This document shows positions 8,715-20,600 of a stretch of 64,000 bases of DNA, one piece after another. The notes under the pieces were generated by a model. It was not told the origin of the DNA. It was given only the letters and a program-made list of their open reading frames with translations, and searched no databases. A program made the translations under genes and the position numbers. Position 1 is the stretch's first letter. Every line of letters starts with the position of its first letter. Source of the stretch: Hymenobacter sp. GOD-10R (GTDB taxonomy: Bacteria > Bacteroidota > Bacteroidia > Cytophagales > Hymenobacteraceae); contig NZ_CP141184.1 of assembly GCF_035609205.1 (NCBI RefSeq), positions 992,001-1,056,000 on the forward strand, written 5' to 3'.

Positions 8715-9647
8715 ATGAAAATACTTGAACAAATTGACTCATCTTCGGGTCAGCCCCAACAGGCTATAAGGCCGCTACTTATCGCGGGCGCTAGTGGCAC
8801 GCTTGGCCGCGCTTTTCAGCGCATTTGTGCTATGCGAGGCATCGAAGCCGTTGCGCTGAGCCGCGCCGAGCTAGATATTTCTGACCCCATCTCGGTAGAA
8901 GCTGCGTTTTCCCGATACAACCCGTGGGCAGTGGTGAATGCTGCTGGCTATATGCAGATCGATAAAGCGGAAAAAGACTTTGAGCAGTGCTACCGCGAAA
9001 ACACCATCGGACCCGCCGTTTTGGCTGCCGCTTGTGCTTACCGTGAGGTTCACTTTCTCACGTTTTCCACGGACCTTGTTTTCAATGGGAATAAGTCGGC
9101 AGCGTACGTGGAAAGCGATACGCCTTGCCCACTCAATGTATATGGCAACAGCAAGCGCCTCGCTGAGCGCGACGTATTGGCCTGTATGCCCAAAGCATTG
9201 GTGGTACGCACCAGCGCTTTCTTTAGCCCTTGGGATGAGTACAACTTCGTGTATCACGTGTTGCGTGCCGGCCACGGTAAGCAAGCCTTTGAAGCTGCCA
9301 ACGACGTGCTCATCTCGCCCACGTACGTTCCGGATCTGGTAAACGTATCCTTGGACTTGCTCATCGATGAGGAGCGCGGGGTTTGGCATCTTGCCAACCA
9401 AGGCGCTTACACGTGGGCCGACCTAGCTCGCCTAGCTGCTGACATGGCGAGCTTGGATACGTCGTTTGTTGTGCCCCGCTCAATGCAAGCGCTCGGCTTA
9501 CCAGCTGCTCGGCCCATCTACAGCGTGCTAGGTAGCAAACAGGGGCAGTTGTTGCCCGCAAGTGAAGAGCGCTTACACCGTTGTGTTTCTGAGGTAATGG
9601 CCACCATGCGTAACCCTACGGAAGAACTAATGGCAGTAGCGTCGTAA
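8715..9647 (+). CDS. sugar nucleotide-binding NAD(P)-dependent reductase, RmlD-like
   Basis: Extended short-chain dehydrogenase/reductase related to dTDP-4-dehydrorhamnose reductase. The nucleotide-binding loop is PLLIAGASGTLGRAFQ, the active-site segment contains STDLVFNG followed by NVYGNSKRLAE, giving the Ser/Thr and the YxxxK pair. About 310 residues from the ATG at 8715. The stop of the GH1-like gene is two bases upstream, so the two proteins are made together. Probably acts on a nucleotide sugar or glycan intermediate; the exact substrate is unknown. It ends the glycan run and is followed by a terminator-like hairpin. Confidence 0.85.
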   Translation: MKILEQIDSSSGQPQQAIRPLLIAGASGTLGRAFQRICAMRGIEAVALSRAELDISDPISVEAAFSRYNPWAVVNAAGYMQIDKAEKDFEQCYRENTIGPAVLAAACAYREVHFLTFSTDLVFNGNKSAAYVESDTPCPLNVYGNSKRLAERDVLACMPKALVVRTSAFFSPWDEYNFVYHVLRAGHGKQAFEAANDVLISPTYVPDLVNVSLDLLIDEERGVWHLANQGAYTWADLARLAADMASLDTSFVVPRSMQALGLPAARPIYSVLGSKQGQLLPASEERLHRCVSEVMATMRNPTEELMAVAS

Positions 9648-9770
9648 GCAAGTAGTTGTGCCATTTTATAGCTGACCTAGGTAGCTTCCTTGACGTTTTG
9701 CTGACCAGCTTAAGCAGCCCAGTTTGACCGCAAGCGAAGTCATTAAAACTCTGCCAAGATTTCCTTATCT

Positions 9771-9810
9771 GAAACCCTGCATACTTCTTGAAGGAGCAGG
9801 GTTTCTTCGT
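9771..9810 (+). terminator. intrinsic terminator after the RmlD-like gene
   Basis: Perfect 10-bp stem GAAACCCTGC / GCAGGGTTTC with a 15-nt loop, followed by TTCGTTCT. It ends the glycan cluster transcript. It also shows that the open frame running upstream of the secA ATG (from 9788) is non-coding. Confidence 0.7.
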
Positions 9811-9857
9811 TCTGGGAACCAAGGAACACCGCGGGCGGGTTTTTCCTAAAAACGCCG

Positions 9858-9865
9858 TAAATTTG
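9858..9865 (+). promoter_or_regulatory. Bacteroidota -7 promoter box (TAAATTTG) for secA
   Basis: Exact match to TAnnTTTG, 37 bases upstream of the secA ATG and downstream of the preceding terminator. The -33 element is not a clear TTG, though a T-run is nearby. Confidence 0.55.
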
Positions 9866-9901
9866 AGGTGCGCCCCGGCGTTTCAGCTAAAAAACAATAG
9901 C

Positions 9902-13300
<3,399 letters not shown>

Positions 13301-13325
13301 AAAGAATTGAGCATATTAGTTTAAT

Positions 13326-13368
13326 AATTAATGGCAGGCGGGTATCCGTCTGCCATTAATTGTTTTTT
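13326..13368 (+). terminator. intrinsic terminator of secA
   Basis: A 16-bp stem (AATTAATGGCAGGCGG against its complement with one G-T pair), loop GTAT, then TGTTTTTT, starting 26 bases after the secA stop. Confidence 0.85.
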
Positions 13369-13457
13369 AACTATATTCGTCATGCTCTTTTCAAAGCTAG
13401 CGTGGGGTTTAGTTACTTGTTGTCTTTCTGCGCGCCAGCTAACCACCTATTTGCACG

Positions 13458-14150
13458 ATGTTTCACCCGATGAGTGCTACTGCTACGAACCTCGCCACTC
13501 GTATTGACCACACCTTATTACGGCCAGACGCTACGCAAGCCCAAATTGCCCAGCTCTGCACGGAAGCCGCCCGCTACCAGTTTGCCACCGTCTGCGTGCC
13601 GCCGTGTTACGTGCGATTTGCAGCCGAGAAGCTACTTGATACCAGCGTAGTAGTTTGCACGGTAGTTGGTTTCCCCCTAGGATACCAGCTTACCAAAGTG
13701 AAGTTCTTTGAGGCACATCAAGCCCTCACCGATGGAGCACGTGAAATCGATATGGTGATGAACGTAGCCGCCTTCAAATCCGGTCAGCTGGAAGAAGTAG
13801 AGGAGGAAATCGGACAACTCTCCGAACTCTGCCACTTCAAGGGGGCGCTCTTGAAAGTTATAATTGAAACAGCTCTGCTGTCGGAAGATGAAATCATCAT
13901 GGCGTGCGAGCTTTGCGCTGACGCAGGGGCTGATTTCGTGAAAACCTCCACTGGCTTTGCTAGCCGTGGTGCTTCCGAAGCTGATATTAAATTAATGCGC
14001 CGTCATTTGCCTGGCCATATTCGTATTAAAGCGGCTGGCGGTATTCGTACGCGCACGGCCGCTTTAGTATTAATTGCCGCTGGCGCCGACCGAATTGGAT
14101 CGTCGAATAGCGTGGCCTTGCTGGAAGAAAATGAAACACCTGCTCCATAA
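13458..14150 (+). CDS. deoC: deoxyribose-phosphate aldolase
   Basis: Class I aldolase splitting 2-deoxyribose-5-phosphate into glyceraldehyde-3-phosphate and acetaldehyde in nucleoside catabolism. The Schiff-base lysine lies in ADFVKTSTGF and the second lysine in HIRIKAAGGIRT; LLKVIIETALLSEDE is the conserved strand between them. About 230 residues, normal for the short bacterial form. An ATG four codons further in is an equally possible start. The 3' end overlaps the start of a SPOR lipoprotein gene by 20 bases, which implies translational coupling even though the functions look unrelated. Confidence 0.95.
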   Translation: MFHPMSATATNLATRIDHTLLRPDATQAQIAQLCTEAARYQFATVCVPPCYVRFAAEKLLDTSVVVCTVVGFPLGYQLTKVKFFEAHQALTDGAREIDMVMNVAAFKSGQLEEVEEEIGQLSELCHFKGALLKVIIETALLSEDEIIMACELCADAGADFVKTSTGFASRGASEADIKLMRRHLPGHIRIKAAGGIRTRTAALVLIAAGADRIGSSNSVALLEENETPAP

Positions 14151-14688
14151 CGTGTCTTTTGTATTTGCGCTGCTTGCCCTAGCTTCTTGTGCGGCTACTG
14201 CACCTAGTGTCGCCACTACTGCGCCCGCTCCTGCCGATACGACTCGGAAAACGCCCGCGTCATTGCCTGCCGAGGACCTAAGCAAGTACCGTCCTGCTTT
14301 TAGCGGAGCAAAAACGGAAAGCAGTGCTCCTGTGGCAACTGCCAAACCGCGTCCGGTGCCACCCACTAATCAAGTAAATACTCAGATAGACCAACGGCTG
14401 CGTGACCAAGCGTATACCAATCAAAATGTGAAGTATGCGCAAGGCTACCGTATTCTCGCGTACGTGGGGCTAGAACGTGACCAAGCTATGGCCGTCCGAC
14501 GAACCATCATTGGGCAGTATCCCGAAGAAACGGATTATGTCACCTTCAAGCAGCCGGTTTATCGGTTGTGGGTAGGCGATTATCTAACGCGCTTAGAGGC
14601 CGAGCAGGCAATACAACGTATTCGCCCGTTGGCTCCTAAAGCTGAGTTGCAGCCCGCCCAGATAGTATTGAACAAAACGACTTACTAG
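14131..14688 (+). CDS. SPOR-domain lipoprotein
   Basis: Exported lipoprotein predicted to bind denuded peptidoglycan at the septum through a SPOR domain. The N-terminus is a lipoprotein signal (FVFALLALASCAAT, with cysteine at about residue 20), then a Thr/Pro/Ala-rich linker of about 80 residues, and a C-terminal SPOR-type domain (YAQGYRILAYVGLERDQA ... YRLWVGDYLTRLEAEQA). About 185 residues. The start ATG at 14131 lies inside the end of deoC in another frame; this start is supported because it gives a complete signal peptide. Role in cell division or envelope maintenance is inferred from the domain. Confidence 0.82.
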   Translation: MKHLLHNVSFVFALLALASCAATAPSVATTAPAPADTTRKTPASLPAEDLSKYRPAFSGAKTESSAPVATAKPRPVPPTNQVNTQIDQRLRDQAYTNQNVKYAQGYRILAYVGLERDQAMAVRRTIIGQYPEETDYVTFKQPVYRLWVGDYLTRLEAEQAIQRIRPLAPKAELQPAQIVLNKTTY

Positions 14689-14899
14689 GCCTTGCGCTTT
14701 ATAGGAAAACATTGAGGTAGTCAGTTGCTAATTTTTAGCGGCTGGCTATTCGCTTTTATAGAGTAGATGTTGATGTTTGTGGAAGGTTTGCCTAGCTAAC
14801 AGGTAAGATTCAGAAACTAGGTTACTTTGCTAGAAGTTACTGCTACTAACTGCTGTTCACAGCATGCTAAAATCCGTGTAAGCCCGCGGTTCAACTAAG

Positions 14900-16147
14900 A
14901 TGATCGAGACTATCAAACAACTTGCAGCTGATAATGCAGCTGATACTGTAGCCTTACGTCAGCACCTGCACGCGCATCCGGAGCTTTCGTTTCAGGAATT
15001 TGAAACAGCTGCTTTTGTAACCGCCCAACTCCGGCAACTCGGGCTAGATCCGCAGCCCATGGCAACGACAGGCTTAGTGGCGCTGATAGAAGGACGGAAT
15101 CCTGGCCGGCGCACTGTGGCTTTGCGTGGCGATATGGATGCACTACCCATCTTAGAACAGAACGACGTGCCTTACAAGTCGACGAAGCCAGGCGTGATGC
15201 ACGCGTGCGGGCATGATGTGCACACGTCTTCTTTGCTAGGTGCGGCCCGCATTCTGACGCAACTGCGCGACCAGTTTGAAGGTACGATAAAGCTTATTTT
15301 TCAACCCGGTGAGGAGTTGGTGCCCGGTGGTGCTTCCTTGATGATTAAGGAAGGCGTACTGGAAAATCCGGCTCCGGATAGCGTATTAGGGCAGCACGTT
15401 TTCCCGATGCTACCAGCCGGGCAGATTGGTATTCGCAGCGGCCGTTACATGGCTAGTACCGATGAGTTATACCTAACCGTACGTGGGAAAGGCGGGCACG
15501 GCGCCATGCCCGACCAGAACCTAGACCCCGTGTTAGTAGCTGCTCACATCATTGTGGCGGCGCAGCAGATTGTGAGCCGGCGCGTGAACCCAAAGATTCC
15601 GACGGTACTGTCGTTTGGAAAGGTGATTGCCAACGGTGCTACGAATGTAATTCCCAACGAAGTACGCATAGAAGGTACTTTCCGCGCTCTGGATGAAGCG
15701 TGGCGTGAAGAGGCACATGTTATTCTGCGGAAGCTGGTAGAAGGATTAGCCGAATCGATGGGCGCGACGTGCGAACTAGAAATCCGTCGGGGCTATCCTT
15801 GCCTCGATAATGACCCCGAACTAACTGCGCGGGTGCAAGCTGCAGCCGCAGAATACCTAGGTGCCGAAAACGTCATTGAAATTGATCAGTGGATGGCAGC
15901 CGAAGACTTTGCTTATTACTCGCAATCAGCAAAGGCGTGCTTTTACCGGCTGGGTACCCGCAGCAGCAATGGCGACGGTCGTTTTGCCTCCTCCGTGCAC
16001 ACGCCTACTTTCGACGTTGACGCTAAAGCACTTGAAGTAGGACCTGGTCTGATGGCTTGGCTCGCCATTTGTGAACTGGCCTCAGGTGACTCAACAACTA
16101 CATCTGAGACGCTCGCGGCTACCTCGGCGGCCAGCGCTCATGCTTAA
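14900..16147 (+). CDS. M20 family metallopeptidase / N-acyl-L-amino acid amidohydrolase
   Basis: Predicted cytoplasmic metal-dependent amidohydrolase of the HipO/AmaA type, cleaving N-acylated amino acids or related amides. Metal-binding features are visible: LRGDMDALPI, MHACGHDVHT (HxCGHDxH) and FQPGEELVPGGASLM, plus a dimerisation domain in the middle (GKGGHGAMPDQ). 415 residues, normal size. The gene overlaps the next one by 8 bases, so the two are likely cotranscribed. The precise substrate is not deducible. Confidence 0.9.
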   Translation: MIETIKQLAADNAADTVALRQHLHAHPELSFQEFETAAFVTAQLRQLGLDPQPMATTGLVALIEGRNPGRRTVALRGDMDALPILEQNDVPYKSTKPGVMHACGHDVHTSSLLGAARILTQLRDQFEGTIKLIFQPGEELVPGGASLMIKEGVLENPAPDSVLGQHVFPMLPAGQIGIRSGRYMASTDELYLTVRGKGGHGAMPDQNLDPVLVAAHIIVAAQQIVSRRVNPKIPTVLSFGKVIANGATNVIPNEVRIEGTFRALDEAWREEAHVILRKLVEGLAESMGATCELEIRRGYPCLDNDPELTARVQAAAAEYLGAENVIEIDQWMAAEDFAYYSQSAKACFYRLGTRSSNGDGRFASSVHTPTFDVDAKALEVGPGLMAWLAICELASGDSTTTSETLAATSAASAHA

Positions 16148-16976
16148 TTCGCCAATCGCTCTTAGGTTTTGGCGGCTAGGTGCTGCTAGTCTGCTACTAG
16201 CCGTGCTGGTTGCTAGGCCCGCAGCCGCGCAGGACCGGCGAGTGGTAAACGGGCTAGAACTGTGGCCGGAGTTACAGGCTGAGCGTGCGTTACAAGGTGA
16301 CAATTACGGTTGGCTAGGTGTAAGTGGTCCAATGACTACTACCGTCAGTACCGATCTAAAATATGTAGGAATACGGGCTGGCTACGAACACTTCTGGAAC
16401 AACCAATGGAGCGGGGGAGGCTTGCTACAATTCGCTGCCTATAGTAGCTATCGAAGTGGTAGCGGTGCCTCAAATTTGAGTGTGGACGTGACGCCAGAGC
16501 TTTATGTGCGTCATTGGAATACGCTTGGTAGCTTCAACTTCCGACAGCGGCTCGGTTTAGAATACTTCATTCCGGCCGGGGAGGCAGAAAGCCGGGCGCT
16601 GACCCGTTTGCGCTTCGACTTAGACCGGCTTGTGTCAGTAGGGCGCCTCGTGTTACGGCCACGCATCGCCTACGAGGGCCGAGCCTTTTTGCGGTTGCAG
16701 CGTGATGCGAATGAGCCCAAGGAACGTGTAATCGACTATACAATGCTACGCGCAGAAGTAGGCGTACGGCTTTCCGACCATATTGACTTTACGCCTTGGT
16801 TCGCGCACCAAACAGCATATACCTTCACGCTTCCTCAAACGGATGCCACAGGGAAAGTCACGATTCTAGGTGGGCGTCGCAACTTCGTTACGCCTTACCT
16901 AGGCTTAGACGTGCGCTATACGCTCTTCCGCGGCAAGGAAGTGTTCGAGCGGCGACAATTGCCGACGCAACACTAA
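16140..16976 (+). CDS. DUF2490-like outer-membrane protein
   Basis: Exported protein of about 278 residues with a clear signal peptide (GAASLLLAVLVARPAAAQ) followed by alternating beta-strand segments with aromatic residues, for example YVGIRAGYEHFWNNQWSG and FRQRLGLEYFIPAGEAES, which is the pattern of a small outer-membrane beta-barrel such as DUF2490 proteins. Function unknown. The ATG overlaps the stop region of the M20 gene in another frame and gives the signal peptide, so it is preferred to the longer frame upstream. Followed by a very strong terminator. The family assignment is by pattern and is moderate. Confidence 0.65.
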   Translation: MLNSPIALRFWRLGAASLLLAVLVARPAAAQDRRVVNGLELWPELQAERALQGDNYGWLGVSGPMTTTVSTDLKYVGIRAGYEHFWNNQWSGGGLLQFAAYSSYRSGSGASNLSVDVTPELYVRHWNTLGSFNFRQRLGLEYFIPAGEAESRALTRLRFDLDRLVSVGRLVLRPRIAYEGRAFLRLQRDANEPKERVIDYTMLRAEVGVRLSDHIDFTPWFAHQTAYTFTLPQTDATGKVTILGGRRNFVTPYLGLDVRYTLFRGKEVFERRQLPTQH

Positions 16977-17021
16977 TTGCATGACGTAAGGCAAGCCAGT
17001 TAGTATCATTCTGAAGCGACC

Positions 17022-17080
17022 AACAAAAGCCACCTAGGTTCAGCGAAAATTATCCTCGCTGAACCTAGGTGGCTTTTGTT
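17022..17080 (+). terminator. strong 24-bp perfect-stem terminator
   Basis: The arms are 24 bp, perfectly complementary, separated by 11 bases. Each arm contains the palindrome CCTAGG. The right arm ends in GGCTTTTGTT, giving the usual T-tract. It terminates the M20/outer-membrane gene pair. Confidence 0.85.
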
Positions 17081-17407
17081 ATGAACACCAACTGCCAAAC
17101 CAGAAACAATCTGTTGACGAAGCGGGCCTGCTGAGCTCATTCTAGCAAGGATGCAGGATGTGCTTGAAACAGTTTAGATCGACATGTATGTCAAAAAGTC
17201 GTAATCAAATCAGCGATGTATATGGCGTATAAAGATCGTGAGGCCATATTATGGCTCTTGTGAATCTTGTTTTAGAAAAAGTAAAAACAAATTTGAGACT
17301 TTTTGTCATTAATAAAGGCTTGAAAATGCCTTGGTACAGATTTTATAGAATAGAGGTGTATCGCAATTGATACTACTTGACTCAGACTCTAAAAAGATTT
17401 GTTTCCC
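17081..17407. other. AT-rich upstream region of the hsp20 gene
   Basis: About 325 bases without an ORF. It contains an interrupted palindrome GACAT-GT-ATGTC near 17183, which could be a binding site for a stress regulator, and AT-rich DNA close to the gene. I could not identify a perfect -33/-7 pair. Probably the heat-shock promoter region. Confidence 0.4.
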
Positions 17408-17851
17408 ATGGCAACTCTCTTGTATAACAACCGCCCTGCTCTTCGTCCTTCACGCGCTTTCAACTCTGTATTGAACGAACTGTTGCGCGACACATTACCA
17501 ACCGTGAACCAACCTTCGAAAAGCTTCGTGCCTCAGGCCGATATCCTCGAAACAGAGCACGGCTTCGAACTGCACCTAGCTATTCCTGGTGTCGTGAAAG
17601 AGGATGTGAAAATCGATTTTCAGGAAGGTAACCTGGTGATTAGTGGCGAGCGGAAAGCTCCAGCTATCGAGGAAAATGCTCCTAAATTCCGCCGCACCGA
17701 AACGGCTTTCGGTACTTTCACCCGCACGTTCCGCTTGCCAGAGACGGTAGATGTAACGGCCATTGATGCACAACTGACCGACGGTATCCTGCGTGTAACG
17801 CTGCCATTCGACAGCAACAAAGTGACTAAGCATCACATCGAGGTGCGCTAA
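17408..17851 (+). CDS. Hsp20/alpha-crystallin family small heat-shock protein
   Basis: ATP-independent chaperone that holds unfolding proteins in the cytoplasm. The alpha-crystallin domain runs from about residue 38 to the end: FVPQADILETEHGFELHLA, then a beta-rich core and the motif DGILRVTLPF, equivalent to the conserved GxLxxxxP signature. At 147 residues it is normal. The ATG at 17408 is preferred to one three codons upstream. Followed immediately by an intrinsic terminator and then htrA-type protease gene, a natural partner in protein quality control. Confidence 0.93.
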   Translation: MATLLYNNRPALRPSRAFNSVLNELLRDTLPTVNQPSKSFVPQADILETEHGFELHLAIPGVVKEDVKIDFQEGNLVISGERKAPAIEENAPKFRRTETAFGTFTRTFRLPETVDVTAIDAQLTDGILRVTLPFDSNKVTKHHIEVR

Positions 17852-17862
17852 CATTCAACTGC

Positions 17863-17893
17863 AAAAAAAGGCATCGGTTGCGGTGCCTTTTTT
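17863..17893 (+). terminator. intrinsic terminator of hsp20
   Basis: AAAAAAAGGCATCG / CGGTGCCTTTTTT stem with a GTTG loop and T-run, directly after the gene. Confidence 0.85.
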
Positions 17894-18044
17894 GTTGAAA
17901 TGTCTGTTATGGATGTATAGTTTGCAACCGAAATACCACGGAGAGACTCTCTACGTTAGAATTCGTAGTTCTTCATTGGAGTCTCATGATTTCTGTTGTA
18001 ACTTCCCTTATCATCTTTCAAAACAAACAACCCATTTATTACCC

Positions 18045-19544
18045 ATGCAAGCAAAACAAATGATGCTCGGTCTGCTTACTTCTGCCGTCCTAGGTGGAGG
18101 CGTGGCCGTGGGTGGGTACAAGCTGTTGGAGCCGGAGCGCACCTACGCGCCCCAGGCCGTAGCTGCCGACCCTAACGTGCGATATACCAGTGAGCTGCGT
18201 AGTAGTGCGTACAACGTACCAGAAGGATTGAACTTCGTGGCAGCTGCTGCTTCCGTAACACCAGCGGTGGTGCACGTGATGACCGAGTATGCACCCAAGG
18301 CTAACCAGAGCGATATGTCGCGTATGGATCCGTTCCTGCGTCAGTTCTTTGGTGATGGTGCAGAGCAGTTCCATGGCCAGTCTGGTCCTCAGATGGGCTC
18401 GGGCTCAGGTGTAGTTATCGCCGCCAACGGCTATATCGTTACGAACAATCACGTAATCGAGAAAGCAGATAAAATTGAAGTCGTGCTCGACGACAAGCGG
18501 AAGTTCAAAGCTACGCTCGTTGGTGCCGACCCCAATACCGACCTAGCCCTGCTGAAAGTAGAGGCTGACAACCTGCCTTTCGTGAAGTACGGCAACTCTG
18601 ACGACGTGAAAGTTGGGCAGTGGGTACTCGCTGTTGGTAACCCGTTCAACCTGAACTCGACCGTAACAGCTGGTATTATCTCGGCCAAAGGCCGTAACAT
18701 CAATATCCTTCGCCGTGAGGATAACATGGGCATTGAGTCGTTCTTGCAGACCGACGCTGTCGTAAACCCTGGTAACTCAGGTGGTGCCCTCGTGAACCTC
18801 AATGGTGACCTGGTCGGTATCAACTCCGCTATTGCGTCGCACTCAGGTGCTTTCGAAGGTTATTCCTTTGCCGTACCTAGCTCGATTGTTAGCAAAGTAG
18901 TCGACGACTTGCTCAAGTATAAAGTAGTGCAGCGTGCCCTGTTAGGCGTGAGCATCCGTGAAGTTGATGCACAGCTGGCTTCGGAAAAGAAGATCAAGAA
19001 CCTGAACGGTGTGTACGTGATGGGCTTGACCAAAGGCAGTGCTGCCGCGGCAGCTGGGTTGAAGGAAGGCGACATTATCACCGAAATCAACGGGGCTAAG
19101 GTTAACACCTCTTCGCAGCTTCAGGAGCAAGTAGCTCGCTACCGTCCTGGCGACAAGATCAAGGTGACGTATCTGCGCGGCGATAACTTGAGCACGGCTT
19201 CGGCTACGCTACGCAACTCGACTGGCACCACGGATATTGTTCGGGAACTGGCTGCTACTACGCTGAAGTACGAAGGTGCAACCCTCGCTCCGGTGAACCG
19301 CTTAGAAATGAATAAGCTAGGTATTGAAGGCGGTGCCAAGATCAGCGGTATCAAAGGCAGCAACTTCCGCGAAACGGGTATTGCTGATGGCTTCATCATC
19401 ACCCGCATCGACAAAAACAAGGTGGGCAAGCCGCAAGACGTAGCCTTGTACCTCGACCAAGCAAAAGAAAGCGGTGGCGCCCTCGTTGAAGGCGTGTACC
19501 CTGATGGTCGCAAAGCTTTCTATCCCATCGGGCAATCTGAATAA
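18045..19544 (+). CDS. Do/DegP-type serine protease (HtrA family)
   Basis: Envelope serine protease/chaperone that degrades or refolds misfolded periplasmic proteins. It starts with an N-terminal hydrophobic signal anchor (LGLLTSAVLGGGVAVGG). The catalytic triad is visible: His in YIVTNNHVIEKAD, Asp in NTDLALLKV and Ser in NPGNSGGALVN, spaced as in DegP. A first PDZ domain follows (LLGVSIREVDAQLASEKK ... GLKEGDIITEING) and a second, more diverged PDZ-like region fills the C-terminus. About 499 residues, normal. ATG at 18045 is preferred because the upstream frame overlaps a terminator. Ends in a strong terminator. Confidence 0.93.
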   Translation: MQAKQMMLGLLTSAVLGGGVAVGGYKLLEPERTYAPQAVAADPNVRYTSELRSSAYNVPEGLNFVAAAASVTPAVVHVMTEYAPKANQSDMSRMDPFLRQFFGDGAEQFHGQSGPQMGSGSGVVIAANGYIVTNNHVIEKADKIEVVLDDKRKFKATLVGADPNTDLALLKVEADNLPFVKYGNSDDVKVGQWVLAVGNPFNLNSTVTAGIISAKGRNINILRREDNMGIESFLQTDAVVNPGNSGGALVNLNGDLVGINSAIASHSGAFEGYSFAVPSSIVSKVVDDLLKYKVVQRALLGVSIREVDAQLASEKKIKNLNGVYVMGLTKGSAAAAAGLKEGDIITEINGAKVNTSSQLQEQVARYRPGDKIKVTYLRGDNLSTASATLRNSTGTTDIVRELAATTLKYEGATLAPVNRLEMNKLGIEGGAKISGIKGSNFRETGIADGFIITRIDKNKVGKPQDVALYLDQAKESGGALVEGVYPDGRKAFYPIGQSE

Positions 19545-19563
19545 GCTAGCTCCACTGAAAACG

Positions 19564-19594
19564 AAAAGCCTCGTCACGTGTGACGAGGCTTTTT
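19564..19594 (+). terminator. intrinsic terminator of the HtrA gene
   Basis: Perfect palindrome AAAAGCCTCGTCACGTG plus its complement, followed by TTTTTT, 19 bases after the stop. Confidence 0.88.
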
Positions 19595-19642
19595 TATTTG
19601 CTTGTAGGTATAGACCCTAGTATCTGTCTCTGGGAAGGTAAT

Positions 19643-20086
19643 TCAGGCTAATAGCCAGTGCATCGCCGAGCCTTCATCGCCAAAGAGCCGCATGCGGTAG
19701 GTGCGTTCGTTTGATAGGCCGTAGCTGAGGTATTCTTGCTGAATGGGGTTGGACTCGTATACTGCCATGCGAGCAGGTGAGCAGAGTACCGAGATCCGCA
19801 ACTGCTGGGGGAGAAGCTGCGCCGCGGCGTGCGGGTAAAAGATGCTGGTCGTCCAGTTACCTAGTTCCGGACTGAGCTGATCGCGCCGGCGGACATCAAG
19901 AAGCCAACGAGCCGTAGCATGCTGTTCGGCCTCCAGCAGCAAAGCCGTGAAGTCCGCTTGTAATTGAGCCAATGGCGCATCTTCCAACCAGCGTGCTACC
20001 ACTACACCTAGGTCGGGGCGGTGAACGATGGAGCAAGTGCTGATCGACATAGAGCTGGTGGGAGCGTAGGGGTGGGACGATAGCAT
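19643..20086 (-). CDS. hypothetical protein
   Basis: Protein of 147 residues with no recognised family. It has no signal peptide or membrane segment. A hydrophobic/acidic mix in VVVARWLEDAPLAQLQADFTA followed by TARWLLDVRRRDQ gives the alternating strand-helix look of a STAS/SpoIIAA-like small domain, but I cannot support that call. A second ATG 12 codons downstream (20050) is an alternative start; a CCTTTG promoter-like box just upstream of 20086 favours the longer form. It is convergent with htrA and separated by the shared terminator. Confidence 0.6.
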   Translation of the reverse strand: MLSSHPYAPTSSMSISTCSIVHRPDLGVVVARWLEDAPLAQLQADFTALLLEAEQHATARWLLDVRRRDQLSPELGNWTTSIFYPHAAAQLLPQQLRISVLCSPARMAVYESNPIQQEYLSYGLSNERTYRMRLFGDEGSAMHWLLA

Positions 20087-20600
20087 AAGCGGCGCAAAGG
20101 GATATTAGATTTTTTACGCAGCTAGCTCTGACAAAACAGGAGCCAACAGGAGGTAAAAGAAGCTAGTCTAAGCTACAGAATTTACCAGAAAGAATACCAT
20201 GCCAATAAAACGAAGCTAGCTGGGTGCTACTTGCTTCTGGTATCCTGAAAACGATAAAAGCATATAGGCATAGTTGCAAGGAAATAAAGTAAAAATAGAG
20301 CGCCTACGAAAATTTTGGCTGCCTTTTTGCCTATAATTCTGCTTCCTGCACTACCTATTTGCACGCATTGATTTTTTACTTTTCCTATTATCCTACTTCT
20401 CTTATTCTACGCTAGCCCAAACCAGATTTTAACCCCCTGGCTATTTCGCTGGAAGCAGCCTAGCCTATCCAAAAGCTGAAGAAGGAAGTAAACGACCGAG
20501 CGAGACTGGATTCATCCGGTCTCGCTCGGTCGTTTCAGGAGGTTCTGTTCGAAAGTTGTTCTAGGACAGCAGGGGCAGATCTGACGAAATACGAAGGCTA
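20087..20600. other. intergenic region with one long hairpin
   Basis: About 510 bases with no credible gene. The region between 20490 and 20535 holds a 17-bp perfect stem (AAACGACCGAGCGAGAC and its complement) extended by a G-T pair; it lies downstream of the T9SS-exported protein gene and probably terminates it on the minus strand. The rest is AT-rich and has no clear feature. Confidence 0.5.
20490..20535 (-). terminator. hairpin terminator of the SBBP-repeat protein gene
   Basis: The 17-bp inverted repeat AAACGACCGAGCGAGAC is closed by a 12-base centre. The T-tract on the minus strand is weak (CTTCCTTC after the stem), so this may be processed or assisted, but its position 65 bases beyond the stop codon fits a terminator. 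Confidence 0.55.

Noticed and set aside
9788..9901. Longer N-terminus for SecA
   Set aside because: The extension overlaps an intrinsic terminator and the TAAATTTG promoter box, so it cannot be translated from the normal transcript.
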